Source of the DNA: Sulfuricellaceae bacterium
GTDB lineage: Bacteria; Pseudomonadota; Gammaproteobacteria; Burkholderiales; UBA9220
Assembly (NCBI GenBank): GCA_019911985.1
Contig: JAIOJO010000517.1
Location: forward strand, 1-6,535
Direction of reading: 5' to 3'
Length of the DNA stretch: 6,535 bases
Numbering within the stretch: the stretch's first letter is position 1; the number at the start of each line of letters is the position of its first letter. Below are positions 1 to 6,535 of this stretch, piece after piece. A model generated the notes under the pieces. It had not been told where the DNA came from. It ran no database searches and saw only the letters and a program-made list of their open reading frames with translations. Both the position numbers and the translations under genes were made by a program.

Positions 1-1524
1 GCATTGGCGGCGGTTTTCGCGTTAGTGGTCGGCGCCTTGATCTGGTCGCGCACGTCCGAATACAAAGTTCTCTATAGCGGTCTCGAAGATCGCGATGGCG
101 GAGCTATCATCGCGTCCTTGCAGCAAATGAACATCCCTTACAAAATGTCCGATAGCGGCGGCGCCATCCTGGTGCCGTCCGAGGTGGTGTATGAAACCCG
201 CCTGCGCTTGGCTTCTCAGGGCTTGCCGCGGGGCGGAAATGTCGGATTCGAACTGATGGATAACCAAAAGCTGGGCATCAGCCAGTTTCAGGAGCAAGTG
301 AATTATCAGCGCGCTCTCGAAGGTGAACTGGCGCGTTCCGTGCAATCTCTCTCCAGTGTCCAATATGCCCGCGTGCACTTGGCGATACCCCGTCCCAGTG
401 TTTTTATCCGCGATCAAGAGAAACCCAGCGCCTCGGTGCTGTTGAACCTCTATCCCGGTCGAGTGCTCGACCCCGGCCAGGTGAGCGGCATTGTGCACAT
501 GGTGTCCAGCAGCGTTCCTGACTTGTCTTACAAGAATGTGACCGTCGTGGATCAAAACGGCAATTTGTTAAGCAAATCCGATTCCGACATGGGGCATGCC
601 GGCCTGGATTCCGCCCAGCTGGATTACGTGAAGCGGATCGAACTCAGTTATATTAAGCGTATAGAATCTATTCTGTCGCCGATTACCGGCCCAGGTAATG
701 TTCACGCTCAGGTGACGGCCGATCTGGATTTTTCTCAAGTAGAGCAGACGGCCGAAACCTTCAAACCCAATCCCACGCCCACCGATGCGGCTGTCCGCAG
801 CGAGCAGGTGACGGAAAGCAATGGCGGAGGTTCGGTTCCCAGCGGAGTTCCGGGTGCGCTATCGAATCAGCCGCCGGGAGCGGCGTCGGCGCCGATCACG
901 GCGCCGACGGTGCCCAGCGGCGGAGGATCAGGCGTTACGGGTAACAGCCATAAGGAATCCACGATTAATTACGAAGTGGATAAAACCATCAAGCATGTCA
1001 AGCAGGCCACCGGCACAATCAAGCGCTTGTCGGTGGCGGTGGTGGTGAACAATAAACAGGTAACCGACAAAAACGGGAAAACGAGCTTTAAACCGTTTGC
1101 AGCCGATGAAATGCGCCAGATTAATAATTTGGTGAGAGAGGCTATGGGCTATAGCCAGGCTCGGGGCGACACCCTCAATATCGTCAACGCGGTGTTCAAC
1201 GGGGGCGAAGTTACTGCCGAGGTGCCGCTGTGGAAAGACCCGGATACCGTTGCCTTGGCGAAAGAAATCGCGAAGAATTTGTTGATTTTAGCGGCTGTTT
1301 TGGTGTTCGTGTTCGGCGTGGTGCGCCCCTTGCTGAAATCCATGTCAGCGCCGCCGCCGGCTCAAGTGGAAGGTTTCGATATGGAAGATCGGCGCGAGCA
1401 CGTGTCGCCGATATTATCCGGCGTTGCAGGTTACGAGGAGACGATCGAGGTGATCAAAACACTGGCGCGGGATGAGCCGCAGATTGTGGCCGGCGTGGTG
1501 AAAGATTGGGTGACTCAAGAATGA
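1..1524 (+). CDS. fliF: Flagellar MS-ring protein FliF, 5' end cut by window edge
   Basis: Forms the MS ring in the inner membrane, the base of the flagellar rotor and housing of the export gate. The reading frame is open from base 1, so the real start lies upstream; compared with Salmonella FliF (about 560 residues) some 35 residues are missing. The visible 507 residues begin inside the first membrane helix (visible residues 1-16). Next come the YscJ/FliF ring-building region with the very conserved GLPRGG, FGISQF-like and VNYQRALEGELAR segments, and the SARVHLA-like strand (YARVHLAIPRPS). A Gly/Pro/Ser/Ala-rich linker (bases about 823-948) contains the conserved GVPGALSNQP. The NYEVDKTI and LSVAVVVN strands follow, then a second membrane helix at about visible residues 426-442. 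The cytoplasmic tail ends in an amphipathic segment (VVKDWVTQE), the part known to bind FliG. The stop codon overlaps the fliG start. Confidence 0.97.
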   Translation, partial: ALAAVFALVVGALIWSRTSEYKVLYSGLEDRDGGAIIASLQQMNIPYKMSDSGGAILVPSEVVYETRLRLASQGLPRGGNVGFELMDNQKLGISQFQEQVNYQRALEGELARSVQSLSSVQYARVHLAIPRPSVFIRDQEKPSASVLLNLYPGRVLDPGQVSGIVHMVSSSVPDLSYKNVTVVDQNGNLLSKSDSDMGHAGLDSAQLDYVKRIELSYIKRIESILSPITGPGNVHAQVTADLDFSQVEQTAETFKPNPTPTDAAVRSEQVTESNGGGSVPSGVPGALSNQPPGAASAPITAPTVPSGGGSGVTGNSHKESTINYEVDKTIKHVKQATGTIKRLSVAVVVNNKQVTDKNGKTSFKPFAADEMRQINNLVREAMGYSQARGDTLNIVNAVFNGGEVTAEVPLWKDPDTVALAKEIAKNLLILAAVLVFVFGVVRPLLKSMSAPPPAQVEGFDMEDRREHVSPILSGVAGYEETIEVIKTLARDEPQIVAGVVKDWVTQE

Positions 1525-2513
1525 TCAGCGGAATAGAGAAATGCGCCATTTTGCTGGCGACGATCGGTGAGGAGGCCGCCTCCGAGGTGTTCAAGTTCCT
1601 CTCCCCGAAGGAGGTGCAGAAAATCGGCGCCACCATGGCGAAAATGAATAACGTCACGCGGGAACAGGTGGAAGAGACGCTGGCTGAGTTCCGTGGCCAG
1701 GCGGAAAAGAAAACCACCTTGGGAATGGCGTCCAGCGAATATATCCGCAACGTGCTGACCAAGGCTTTGGGTGACGATAAGGCGGCCAACCTGATCGAGC
1801 GTATCCTGCATGGCGGCGACACCAGCGGTATCGAAAGTTTAAAGTGGATGGATAGTGCCGATGTGGCCGAGCTGATTAAAAACGAGCATCCGCAAATCAT
1901 TGCAACCATTCTGGTGCATTTGGAGCGGGATCAGGCCAGCGAGGTGCTGATCTTTTTTACCGAGCGCCTGCGCAACGACGTCATGCTGCGGATAGCCACC
2001 TTGGACGGTATCCAGCCTTCCGCCTTGCGGGAATTGAATGACGTCCTGACCGGGTTGCTGGCTGGAAATACCAACCTTAAAAAGAGCGCGATGGGCGGTG
2101 TCCGCCCGGCGGCTGAAATTCTCAACTTCATGGCGACAAATCAAGAAGCTTCGGTCATCTCCAGCGTTCGGGATTACGATCCCGATTTGGCGCAGAAAAT
2201 TCAAGATGAGATGTTCGTGTTCGAAAATCTGCTCGATCTCGACGATCGCGGTATCCAACTCTTGCTGCGGGAAATTCAGTCGGAATCTTTGATCGTTGCA
2301 CTGAAAGGCACCAGCGAGGACTTGCGCAATAAGATATTCAAGAACATGTCTCAGCGTGCGGCTGAAATGCTGCACGACGACCTTGAGGCTAAGGGCGCGG
2401 TACGTCTGAGCGAAGTGGAGGCGGAGCAGAAGGAGATTCTGAAGACGGTACGCCGCTTGGCGGACGAGGGCCAAATCGTTATCGGCGGCAAGGGCGAAGA
2501 AAGTGTCATGTAA
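1521..2513 (+). CDS. fliG: Flagellar motor switch / rotor protein FliG
   Basis: Rotor protein of the C ring: binds FliF through its N-terminal domain, FliM through middle and C-terminal domains, and generates torque against the MotA-type stator. The 330 residues match the family length (331 in E. coli). The N-terminal domain covers about residues 1-100. The middle domain carries the EHPQ motif (122-125), a Gly-Gly linker lies at 192-193, and the C-terminal torque domain follows. The charged residues that correspond to E. coli K264, R281, D288, D289 and R297 are all present here as K262, R279, D286, D287 and R295, so the torque surface looks intact. I chose the ATG at 1521 because it gives the family length and shares ATGA with the fliF stop, which suggests translational coupling. 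An in-frame TTG at 1506 would add five unsupported residues. No strong Shine-Dalgarno sequence precedes it. Confidence 0.98.
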   Translation: MISGIEKCAILLATIGEEAASEVFKFLSPKEVQKIGATMAKMNNVTREQVEETLAEFRGQAEKKTTLGMASSEYIRNVLTKALGDDKAANLIERILHGGDTSGIESLKWMDSADVAELIKNEHPQIIATILVHLERDQASEVLIFFTERLRNDVMLRIATLDGIQPSALRELNDVLTGLLAGNTNLKKSAMGGVRPAAEILNFMATNQEASVISSVRDYDPDLAQKIQDEMFVFENLLDLDDRGIQLLLREIQSESLIVALKGTSEDLRNKIFKNMSQRAAEMLHDDLEAKGAVRLSEVEAEQKEILKTVRRLADEGQIVIGGKGEESVM

Positions 2514-2542
2514 TTTCCCTCTTTCGATAAAAGCGTGGCGCC

Positions 2543-3250
2543 ATGTCGAAAATAATTCCTAAGGAAAAGCTCAGCGCCTACCAGCGCTGGGAGCTGACTG
2601 CGCTTGATGAGATATCGGCGGAAGAGTCGCTGCAGGCGCCGATCGAAGCTGCCGCCGATATCCCTACGAGCCCTGAGCCAGCCGGTGAGGGTATGCCCGA
2701 GGAAATGCTCTCGCTACCCACCGCGGAAGACATCGAGCGTTTGCACCAGCAGGCCTACGAGGAGGGGTTTGCTGCCGGAGTGCGCGATGGAAAGCTGGCT
2801 GGGATCGAGGAGGGGCGCCGCCAATCCGCGCAGGAGGCGGTCGTGTTGCGGCAATTGCTGTCCGCTCTCGACCATTCGCTGCAACATCTTGACCAGGAAA
2901 TCGGCCAGGACATGCTGACTTTGACCTTGAATATCGCCAAGCAGGTCCTGCGCGAAACGCTGAATGCGAAGCCGGAGGCGGTTTTGGCTGTGGTGCGGGA
3001 GGCGATTAACAGCTTGCCGCAGCACGCTCGCCATCCCCAGCTTATTCTCAATCCCGATGATGCGGTGCTGGTGAAGGAGAGCTTGGCTGACGAGTTGTCC
3101 CATCTTCCCTGGCGTATCATTGACGATGCGCGCATCCAGCGGGGTGGTTGCCGGGTCGAGTTGGAGAGCGGCGAAATCGATGCCACCATCGATAGTCGCT
3201 GGCGCCGGTTGGCGGCGGCATTGGGGCGTAATGACAACTGGAGCGAATAA
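2543..3250 (+). CDS. fliH: Flagellar export ATPase regulator FliH
   Basis: FliH holds and regulates the FliI ATPase in the cytoplasm and links it to the C ring and export gate. The protein is 235 residues, the same length as Salmonella FliH. The N-terminus has YQRWEL (residues 13-18), whose Trp16 fits the conserved tryptophan motif that docks on FlhA/FliN. A low-conservation acidic, Pro-rich stretch follows at about 24-60. Next is a striking helix with glycine at every fourth position: G75, G79, G83, G87 and G91, the GxxxG repeat typical of FliH. A long helix (about 95-140) and the C-terminal domain that binds the FliI N-terminus (about 140-235) end the protein; the IQRGGCRVE and IDATIDSRW segments are typical. 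The gap from fliG is 29 bases and the ribosome binding site is weak. The last 20 bases are probably shared with fliI. Confidence 0.95.
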   Translation: MSKIIPKEKLSAYQRWELTALDEISAEESLQAPIEAAADIPTSPEPAGEGMPEEMLSLPTAEDIERLHQQAYEEGFAAGVRDGKLAGIEEGRRQSAQEAVVLRQLLSALDHSLQHLDQEIGQDMLTLTLNIAKQVLRETLNAKPEAVLAVVREAINSLPQHARHPQLILNPDDAVLVKESLADELSHLPWRIIDDARIQRGGCRVELESGEIDATIDSRWRRLAAALGRNDNWSE

Positions 3251-4646
3251 CTCGCCGCCCTCTCGGTGCTGGGGCGAATATTTGCAGAATTGTTCTGCCG
3301 TGGTGAACGATACGACGCCTTGGGCTATGACGGGGCGGTTAACCCGTGTGGCGGGCTTGGTGATCGAGGCTGTCGGATTGCGGCTGGCGGTAGGGAGCAG
3401 TTGCCGCATCGATCTGCCCGATGGGCATGAGGCCGAAGCGGAGGTCGTGGGCTTTTCCGGCGAACGTCTGTTTCTGATGCCTTCCGATAATCTTTACGGC
3501 TTATCGCCAGGGCTAAAAGTCTTGCCGCTGGAAAATATCGGCTTACACCTGCCGACGCCAGGAGAGGCGTTTGCCATCCGACGCCGGGCCCAAGATCGCG
3601 GCCGTGAAGTGGCCGTCGGCGACGGTTTGCTCGGCCGAGTTTTGGATGGCGCGGGGCGGCCGCTGGACGGACTCGGCCCCTTGCCGGCGGATCATTACGT
3701 CCCCTTGTACAGCCGGCCGATCAATCCCCTGAATCGCGTGCCGATCCGCAGTAAGCTGGATGTCGGCGTGCGCTCCATCAATTCCCTTCTAACGGTCGGC
3801 CGCGGCCAGCGCTTGGGCTTGTTTGCCGGTAGCGGCGTGGGGAAAAGCATTTTGCTGGGCATGATGGCGCGTTACACCAGTGCCGACGTCATCGTCGTCG
3901 GTTTGATCGGCGAGCGCGGGCGCGAAGTTAAGGATTTCATCGAGAATATACTCGGAGCCGAGGGCTTGGCGCGGGCTGTCGTGGTTGCGGCGCCAGCGGA
4001 TACGTCTCCTTTGCTACGGTTGCATGGCGCGGCCTATGCCAGCGCCATTGCCGAGTATTTCCGCGACCAGGGCCGCCATGTGTTGCTGCTGATGGATTCA
4101 CTCACGCGCTTTGCCATGGCGCAACGCGAAATTTCCCTGGCTATCGGCGAACCGCCCGCCACGAAAGGATATCCGCCTTCCGTTTTTGCCAAGCTTCCAC
4201 AATTGGTGGAGCGAGCCGGTAATGGATGCGAAGGGGGCGGGTCGATAACTGCTTTTTACACCGTTTTGGCCGAAGGGGACGATCAGCAGGATCCTATAGC
4301 AGACAGTGCTCGCGCGATTCTCGATGGACACGTGGTGTTGTCGCGTGGTTTGGCCGATCAAGGGCTCTACCCGGCCATCGATATCGAAATGTCGATTAGC
4401 CGCGCTATGACGGAATTGCTCGTGCCCGAGGAATTAGACCTGGTTCGCCGCTTTAAGTACTATTATTCGCGTTATCAGCGCAACCGCGATTTGATCGGCG
4501 TCGGCGCCTATATCAAGGGTAACGATCCGGTGCTGGACGAGGCAATTGAGTTGTACCCCAGAATGGAAGAGTTCCTGCGTCAAGATATGCACCAACGTGT
4601 CACTCTGGCCGAGGGTCGGGAACGATTGACTTCCTTACTGGCTTGA
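3231..4646 (+). CDS. fliI: Flagellum-specific type III export ATPase FliI
   Basis: Hexameric ATPase, related to the F1 beta subunit, that drives the entry of flagellar export substrates. With the ATG at 3231 it has 471 residues, close to the family range (457 in E. coli). Visible elements are an N-terminal beta-barrel domain (about 34-105), the P-loop AGSGVGKS (199-206, Lys205), the catalytic glutamate in GERGREV (Glu228), the Walker B strand HVLLLMDS (Asp289), a candidate arginine finger in SISRAMTE (Arg391), and the conserved FKYYYSRYQRNRDLI near the C-terminus. The spacing between Lys205, Glu228, Asp289 and Arg391 equals that of Salmonella K188, E211, D272 and R374. The start is the least sure part: 3231 has GGGG four bases upstream and overlaps fliH by 20 bases, while GTG codons at 3300 and 3303 would give shorter proteins (448 or 447 residues) and lack a clear Shine-Dalgarno sequence. 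Confidence 0.97.
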   Translation: MTTGANNSPPSRCWGEYLQNCSAVVNDTTPWAMTGRLTRVAGLVIEAVGLRLAVGSSCRIDLPDGHEAEAEVVGFSGERLFLMPSDNLYGLSPGLKVLPLENIGLHLPTPGEAFAIRRRAQDRGREVAVGDGLLGRVLDGAGRPLDGLGPLPADHYVPLYSRPINPLNRVPIRSKLDVGVRSINSLLTVGRGQRLGLFAGSGVGKSILLGMMARYTSADVIVVGLIGERGREVKDFIENILGAEGLARAVVVAAPADTSPLLRLHGAAYASAIAEYFRDQGRHVLLLMDSLTRFAMAQREISLAIGEPPATKGYPPSVFAKLPQLVERAGNGCEGGGSITAFYTVLAEGDDQQDPIADSARAILDGHVVLSRGLADQGLYPAIDIEMSISRAMTELLVPEELDLVRRFKYYYSRYQRNRDLIGVGAYIKGNDPVLDEAIELYPRMEEFLRQDMHQRVTLAEGRERLTSLLA

Positions 4647-4698
4647 TGGGTGCGGGAACGAGGCTTTGTACCCTCTTTAGAAAACCCTGGAGAAATGC

Positions 4699-5166
4699 AT
4701 GGCTCGCCATTTCCCCCTGAAGCCCTTGGTGGGTTATGCGCAGAATCAGACCGACGATGCTGCGCGGCACCTGAATGAACTCAAAAAACTCTGGCAGGCG
4801 GCCGAAGAAAAATTGCGGCAGCTGATCGCTTATCGCGGCGAATACCGCGATCGCTTGAGCTTGGCGGAGAGTCGCGGTTTGTCAGTTACGGCGTGGCGCG
4901 ATTATCAGATTTTCATGGCCAAGCTGGATGGCGCTATCGACATGCAGCAAGGCGAGGTTTTAACCTGCCTGCAGCGTTGGGAGCATGGCCGTGAATTATG
5001 GATGCTTCAGCAGCGCAAGCTTAAAGCCTATCAAACCTTATCCAAGCGGCACGATCAACGCGAAATGCAGCGGGAATCAAAAATGGAACAGCGGGAGCAG
5101 GACGAATTTGCCCGCCATTCGTTTGATCGCCAGCAAAGAAAAGACGAAGGCGACGGTGGCGGATAG
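4699..5166 (+). CDS. fliJ: Flagellar export protein FliJ (ATPase stalk / chaperone escort)
   Basis: FliJ is a small antiparallel coiled coil that sits in the FliI hexamer pore like the gamma subunit of F1, and contacts the export gate protein FlhA. The protein has 155 residues (147 in E. coli/Salmonella), is mostly charged and Gln-rich, and is predicted almost wholly helical. A first helix spans about 12-58 and a second about 63-145, split near S62. Conserved positions recalled from Salmonella FliJ are seen at matching numbers: L42, Y45, Y49, F72, L76 and A79. Positions 38 and 83 differ (Lys and Gln instead of Gln and His). The C-terminal EQDEFA motif (133-138) is typical of the family. The ATG at 4699 follows GGAG with a 6-base spacer. 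An out-of-frame ATG four bases earlier is too close to that site. It lies 52 bases after fliI. Confidence 0.93.
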   Translation: MARHFPLKPLVGYAQNQTDDAARHLNELKKLWQAAEEKLRQLIAYRGEYRDRLSLAESRGLSVTAWRDYQIFMAKLDGAIDMQQGEVLTCLQRWEHGRELWMLQQRKLKAYQTLSKRHDQREMQRESKMEQREQDEFARHSFDRQQRKDEGDGGG

Positions 5167-5182
5167 CGCGGTTTTATTCTTC

Positions 5183-5198
5183 TGGCACACGAATTGCT
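5183..5198 (+). promoter_or_regulatory. Sigma-54 (RpoN) -24/-12 promoter for fliK
   Basis: TGGCAC at 5183-5188, a 5-base spacer, then TTGCT at 5194-5198. This matches the sigma-54 consensus TGGCAC-N5-TTGCW at every defined base, with the GG and GC dinucleotides exactly 12 bases apart. It lies in the fliJ-fliK gap on the coding strand and predicts a transcript start near 5209, about 31 bases before the fliK ATG. Sigma-54 control of flagellar genes by FleQ/FlrA or FlrC-type activators is well established in Pseudomonas and Vibrio. That this copy is active is inference. No activator site was recognised. Confidence 0.8.
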
Positions 5199-5227
5199 TT
5201 GTGATCTAGCGTAATCAATTCCCGGGC

Positions 5228-5233
5228 AAAGGA
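5228..5233 (+). promoter_or_regulatory. Ribosome binding site of fliK
   Basis: AAAGGA lies six bases before the ATG at 5240, the best Shine-Dalgarno match among the six genes together with that of fliJ. It fixes the fliK start and fits independent translation from the short leader predicted by the -24/-12 promoter. Confidence 0.75.
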
Positions 5234-5239
5234 TTCGAT

Positions 5240-6388
5240 ATGGAAGCGCTACCCGTTGCAACAAACAATACCCCGGCTGCCGGCAAAACAAGCGCGCCTA
5301 GCGGGGCGGTCGGTGCTCCCGCCGTCACCGATGGCGCGGCGGCAGGCGCTCCCCAAGCGGGCGCGGATGGCTCGGTTGGAGAGGCGTTCGGCGAGGTGCT
5401 GGCAAAGCATGTCGGTGAGCAACTGGTAGGCATCAAGGCTGCTGTCGATGCTGCCTTGGGCACGGTCGCTACGGATAAAGCGGCGCCAGGGGCCGCTACG
5501 GACAAGGCGTCGCCTGTTTTGGCGGTCGATACCTCGTCAATACAGGCCGATCTGAGTGCAATTATCGCTCAATTGTTGGTCAAGCCGGCTCCGGTGGCGG
5601 AACCGGGGGTTCAATCCAGTACAGGCCCGGCCGTGCTGGGTGGCCGGGCCACGGCAATCTCGCCTAAAGCGGAAGGGCTTGTACTGCAGCGCCCCGAAGC
5701 CAAGGAGGGTATCGAGGTTCAGCTTGGGGCAAAGCTTAAGGCCTTGCCTATAGAAGGTGCGCGATTTGATCATGCGCTGGAGGCGGCAGGAATTGCCGTG
5801 AGCGGCAAGAAGGCGCCGGAAGCGCCGGTAAGGGATGCCGCCGATATAGGGAAAGAGGCTGGATTGGCGGCGGCCCCAAATCCCATGGCGGCAAACACGT
5901 CTGGACCCATAGCGGCTGCTACGCTACCGGAACGGCCGGTGGTGGCTCCTCAGGTCGGGTCGCCCGGCTGGGGGCAGGCGGTAGGGCAACGTGTCGTCTG
6001 GTTGGTGGGGCAGCAGCAGCATACGGCGGAATTGCAGTTGAATCCACCCCATCTGGGGCCATTGGAAGTTCGCCTGACCATCGGCGCGGATCAGATGAGC
6101 GCCACCTTTATTTCCCAGCATCCCGCCGTGCGTGAGGCAATCGAGGCGGCGCTGCCCAGGCTGCGCGACATGCTGGCCGATAATGGCATTATGTTGGGCA
6201 ACGTGAATGTCGGTGCGGAATCGTTTATGCAACAGCAGCAACAACAGCAATCGAATCAATTCGCAGGGCAGGGGCGGAGCGGTTCGGGCCAGGGCGGCGC
6301 TTGGAATTTTGCAGTGGAACCCGTGGCGGCGCGCCATGTGAGTGTAGTGCCGAGTGGCCGCGACGGCATGGTGGATACCTTCGTGTAG
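5240..6388 (+). CDS. fliK: Flagellar hook-length control protein FliK
   Basis: FliK is exported during hook assembly, measures hook length and, through its C-terminal domain, switches the export gate protein FlhB from rod/hook to filament substrates. This copy has 382 residues (about 405 in Salmonella). The N-terminal two thirds is Ala/Gly/Pro-rich, poorly conserved and probably largely disordered, with one likely helix at about 46-75 and a short internal repeat at 77-92. The C-terminal Flg_hook domain starts at about 244. Its hallmark ELQLNPPHLGPLEVRLTI (264-281) is followed by the LPRLRDMLADNGIML helix (305-319). A run of seven glutamines (331-337) and a Gly/Ser/Gln-rich tail follow. Family assignment rests on the C-terminal domain and gene order; the N-terminus alone would not identify it. 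It has its own predicted promoter upstream and a terminator downstream. Confidence 0.93.
   Translation: MEALPVATNNTPAAGKTSAPSGAVGAPAVTDGAAAGAPQAGADGSVGEAFGEVLAKHVGEQLVGIKAAVDAALGTVATDKAAPGAATDKASPVLAVDTSSIQADLSAIIAQLLVKPAPVAEPGVQSSTGPAVLGGRATAISPKAEGLVLQRPEAKEGIEVQLGAKLKALPIEGARFDHALEAAGIAVSGKKAPEAPVRDAADIGKEAGLAAAPNPMAANTSGPIAAATLPERPVVAPQVGSPGWGQAVGQRVVWLVGQQQHTAELQLNPPHLGPLEVRLTIGADQMSATFISQHPAVREAIEAALPRLRDMLADNGIMLGNVNVGAESFMQQQQQQQSNQFAGQGRSGSGQGGAWNFAVEPVAARHVSVVPSGRDGMVDTFV
5468..5515 (+). repeat. Short imperfect tandem repeat inside fliK
   Basis: Two 27-base-spaced units encode ATDKAAP and ATDKASP (residues 77-83 and 86-92). Over the 21 aligned bases, 17 are identical, and most differences are at third codon positions. 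It lies in the variable Ala-rich linker of FliK. A past in-frame duplication is likely, with synonymous drift since then. Confidence 0.55.
6230..6250 (+). repeat. Poly-glutamine codon run in fliK
   Basis: Seven consecutive Gln codons, a mix of CAA and CAG, directly after the conserved FliK C-terminal domain. C-terminal Gln-rich tails are common in FliK proteins. The mixed codons reduce the chance of slippage compared with a pure repeat. Confidence 0.7.
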
Positions 6389-6421
6389 TTTATGCTTGGT
6401 GGCTATGGCCCCTGAGAGATG

Positions 6422-6453
6422 AGCCGCTGCCAGCGATTGGCAGCGGCTTTTTT
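6422..6453 (+). terminator. Intrinsic (Rho-independent) terminator after fliK
   Basis: A perfect 11-base stem (6422-6432 pairing with 6438-6448), GC-rich, with a 5-base loop (6433-6437) and a run of six T (6448-6453, sharing one base with the stem). It begins 33 bases after the fliK stop. It should end most transcripts coming from fliF-fliJ or from the fliK promoter. Confidence 0.9.
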
Positions 6454-6523
6454 AATGGGTGCCGGAATGAAAATATCATGAGTAACAATAGACGGATAGT
6501 GGTGTTGTCATCATAATGCACAT

Positions 6524-6528
6524 AAGGA
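6524..6528 (+). promoter_or_regulatory. Likely ribosome binding site of a gene starting at or past the right edge
   Basis: AAGGA followed by seven bases to the window end, a spacing that would put a start codon at about 6536. The next flagellar gene in many gammaproteobacteria is fliL, but nothing of the coding region is visible. The rest of 6454-6535 shows no gene. Confidence 0.4.
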
Positions 6529-6535
6529 TTACGAC

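Noticed and set aside
1839..2474. Long open frame on the minus strand across fliG (211 codons); similar ones lie across fliF (22-555) and fliH/fliI (2714-3409)
   Set aside because: They lie opposite well-conserved flagellar genes, their translations resemble no family I know, and such frames are common opposite GC-rich coding sequence.
3284..3298. Perfect inverted repeat GCAGAA-TTG-TTCTGC near the fliI N-terminus
   Set aside because: A 6-base arm with a fixed 3-base spacer is expected about once or twice by chance in a window of this size, and it lies within probable coding sequence with no T run or known operator pattern.
4647..4698. Possible hairpin in the fliI-fliJ gap (GGGTGC pairing with GTACCC)
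   Set aside because: Only six pairs including one wobble, a 14-base loop and no good T run. It is too weak to call a terminator, and fliJ is expected to be co-transcribed with fliI.
4695..4778. Out-of-frame ATG four bases before the fliJ start, opening a 27-residue frame
   Set aside because: It is only two bases from the GGAG site, whereas the fliJ ATG has a normal 6-base spacer and yields a family-length protein.
6478..6516. Tiny frame of 12 codons upstream of the right-hand gene, as a possible leader peptide
   Set aside because: No ribosome binding site at a proper distance, no regulatory codon run and no attenuator-like hairpin after it.

Overview
The window is a stretch of a polar-type flagellar gene cluster in the order fliF (5' end missing) - fliG - fliH - fliI - fliJ - fliK. 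All six genes are on the + strand. Gene order, protein similarity to the enterobacterial and pseudomonad proteins, a moderately GC-rich composition and a sigma-54 type promoter in front of fliK point to a gammaproteobacterium. The wording of FliI and FliF would fit a methanotroph-like lineage, but that is an impression and not demonstrated.

Layout: 1-1524 encodes all but roughly the first 35 residues of the MS-ring protein FliF. FliG (switch/rotor) follows with a 4-base ATGA overlap. After a 29-base gap come FliH (export ATPase regulator) and FliI (export ATPase), whose start most likely lies inside the end of fliH. After a 52-base gap comes FliJ (the central stalk of the ATPase). Then a 73-base gap carries a near-perfect -24/-12 promoter, followed by FliK (hook-length ruler). 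A strong intrinsic terminator follows fliK at 6422-6453. The last 82 bases hold no gene, only a likely ribosome binding site for a gene starting at or just past the right edge; fliL would be the usual occupant there, but this is not visible.

How the parts work together: FliF forms the ring in the inner membrane that houses the export gate. FliG sits on the FliF C-terminus and converts ion flow through the stator into torque. FliH, FliI and FliJ form the soluble ATPase complex that energises and feeds substrates to the flagellar type III export gate. FliK is exported during hook growth and triggers the switch from hook to filament substrates. Key functional residues of FliG, FliI and most of those recalled for FliJ are present, so the genes look intact.

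I found no evidence of an undescribed system, mobile element, RNA gene or CRISPR array here. The most interesting signal is regulatory: fliK appears to be a self-contained unit, with its own sigma-54 promoter upstream and its own terminator downstream.
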